A stretch of DNA of 21,556 nt from JACCUZ01 sp038246575 (GTDB taxonomy: Bacteria > Actinomycetota > Actinomycetes > JACCUZ01). The notes beneath the pieces were generated by a model. That model saw nothing but the letters and a program-made list of their open reading frames with translations, had not been told where the DNA came from and did not search any database. The stretch lies in the NCBI GenBank assembly GCA_038246575.1, contig JBBRVU010000056.1, positions 1-21,556 of the forward strand, read 5' to 3'. This document shows positions 21,366 to 21,556 of this stretch, piece after piece (position 1 is the stretch's first letter; each line of letters starts with the position of its first letter). The position numbers were made by a program, and so were the translations under genes.

Positions 21366-21556
21366 CTACTCGGCGCCGCCTTCGGTCTGGCCGGTGGGGG
21401 CGGCGGTGACATCGTGGAGCTGGTAGCGCTCGATGGCTTCGCTCATGGTCTCGGGCTTGACCTCGCCGGAGCGTGCGAGCGCCCCGAGGACCTTGACGGT
21501 GATGGAGGCGGCGTCGACCTTGAAGTGTCGGCGTAGGGCGCCGCGGGTGTCGGACA
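21366..21556 (-). CDS. aceE: Pyruvate dehydrogenase E1 component, C-terminal end (partial)
   Basis: Reading leftward from the window edge, a frame encodes 62 residues before TAG at 21366-21368: SDTRGALRRHFKVDAASITV, KVLGALARSGEVKPETMSEA, IERYQLHDVTAAPTG. This matches the last part of homodimeric AceE, whose E. coli form has SDSRENLRHHFEVDASYVVV followed by an AIAKF helix. AceE decarboxylates pyruvate on thiamine diphosphate and, with E2 and E3, yields acetyl-CoA. The rest of the gene lies to the right of the window. In mycobacteria aceE (Rv2241) sits right next to the fasR homologue; here the PHP and pirin genes lie between them. It converges with the pirin gene across about 70 bases. Confidence 0.85.
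   Translation of the reverse strand, partial: SDTRGALRRHFKVDAASITVKVLGALARSGEVKPETMSEAIERYQLHDVTAAPTGQTEGGAE

Noticed and set aside
1..21556. CRISPR arrays, insertion sequences, transposases or integrases
   Set aside because: No regularly spaced repeats, no terminal inverted repeats flanking a transposase and no recombinase motif were found. The tRNA fragment is the only mobile-element trace.

Overview
The window is high-GC DNA with GTG and TTG starts, purine-rich Shine-Dalgarno sites and a type II fatty-acid-synthase cluster in the actinobacterial order. It is almost certainly chromosomal DNA of an actinomycete (Actinomycetota). Genus cannot be fixed from the sequence; the FasR-type regulator, the DUF3145 gene and the nearby aceE end fit the Streptomyces/Frankia/Geodermatophilus breadth of the phylum.

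Left part (1 to about 7.55 kb) looks accessory and partly decayed. It holds the tail of a possible bacterial eRF1-like gene, a beta-carbonic anhydrase that has lost a zinc cysteine and is cut by an in-frame TGA, a small winged-helix regulator, a frameshifted two-domain universal-stress-like gene, an intact TerC-family membrane protein and a 19-codon stub of a UspA gene. A leftward signalling block follows: STAS protein, sigma-region-2-only protein (frameshifted), GAF-ANTAR protein (frameshifted) and a second, intact GAF-ANTAR protein with a charged DRD-rich tail. This part ends at an isolated 3' half of an elongator tRNA-Met (7507-7548). That is the classic scar of integration into a tRNA gene, so the left part may be the right end of a genomic island whose intact tRNA lies left of the window. 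A perfect TTGAT-N4-ATCAA (FNR-type) dyad sits just inside this edge.

Middle (7.7-12.7 kb) is intact: a DUF2254 membrane protein overlapping an MscS channel, a canonical STAS protein, a membrane-anchored PKD-like protein, a convergent conserved hypothetical and DUF3145.

Right part (12.7-19.1 kb, minus strand) is a tight operon in the order fasR, fabD, fabH, acpP, fabF, accD. Together these make malonyl-ACP, start chains (FabH), carry them (ACP), extend them (FabF) and supply malonyl-CoA (AccD). FabD carries an extra C-terminal biotinyl/lipoyl-like barrel without the modifiable lysine. A perfect TTTGTAGG/CCTACAAA dyad lies between fasR and fabD and is a strong candidate FasR operator. Beyond fasR are a HhH-PHP phosphoesterase, a pirin and, on the minus strand at the window edge, the C-terminus of pyruvate dehydrogenase E1 (aceE), which produces the acetyl-CoA that feeds this pathway.

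No CRISPR array, insertion sequence, integrase or rRNA was seen. No wholly new system is evident. The most interesting points are the tRNA scar with its decayed stress island, the FNR-like dyad, the STAS/sigma-2/ANTAR block, the FabD fusion and the FasR operator candidate.
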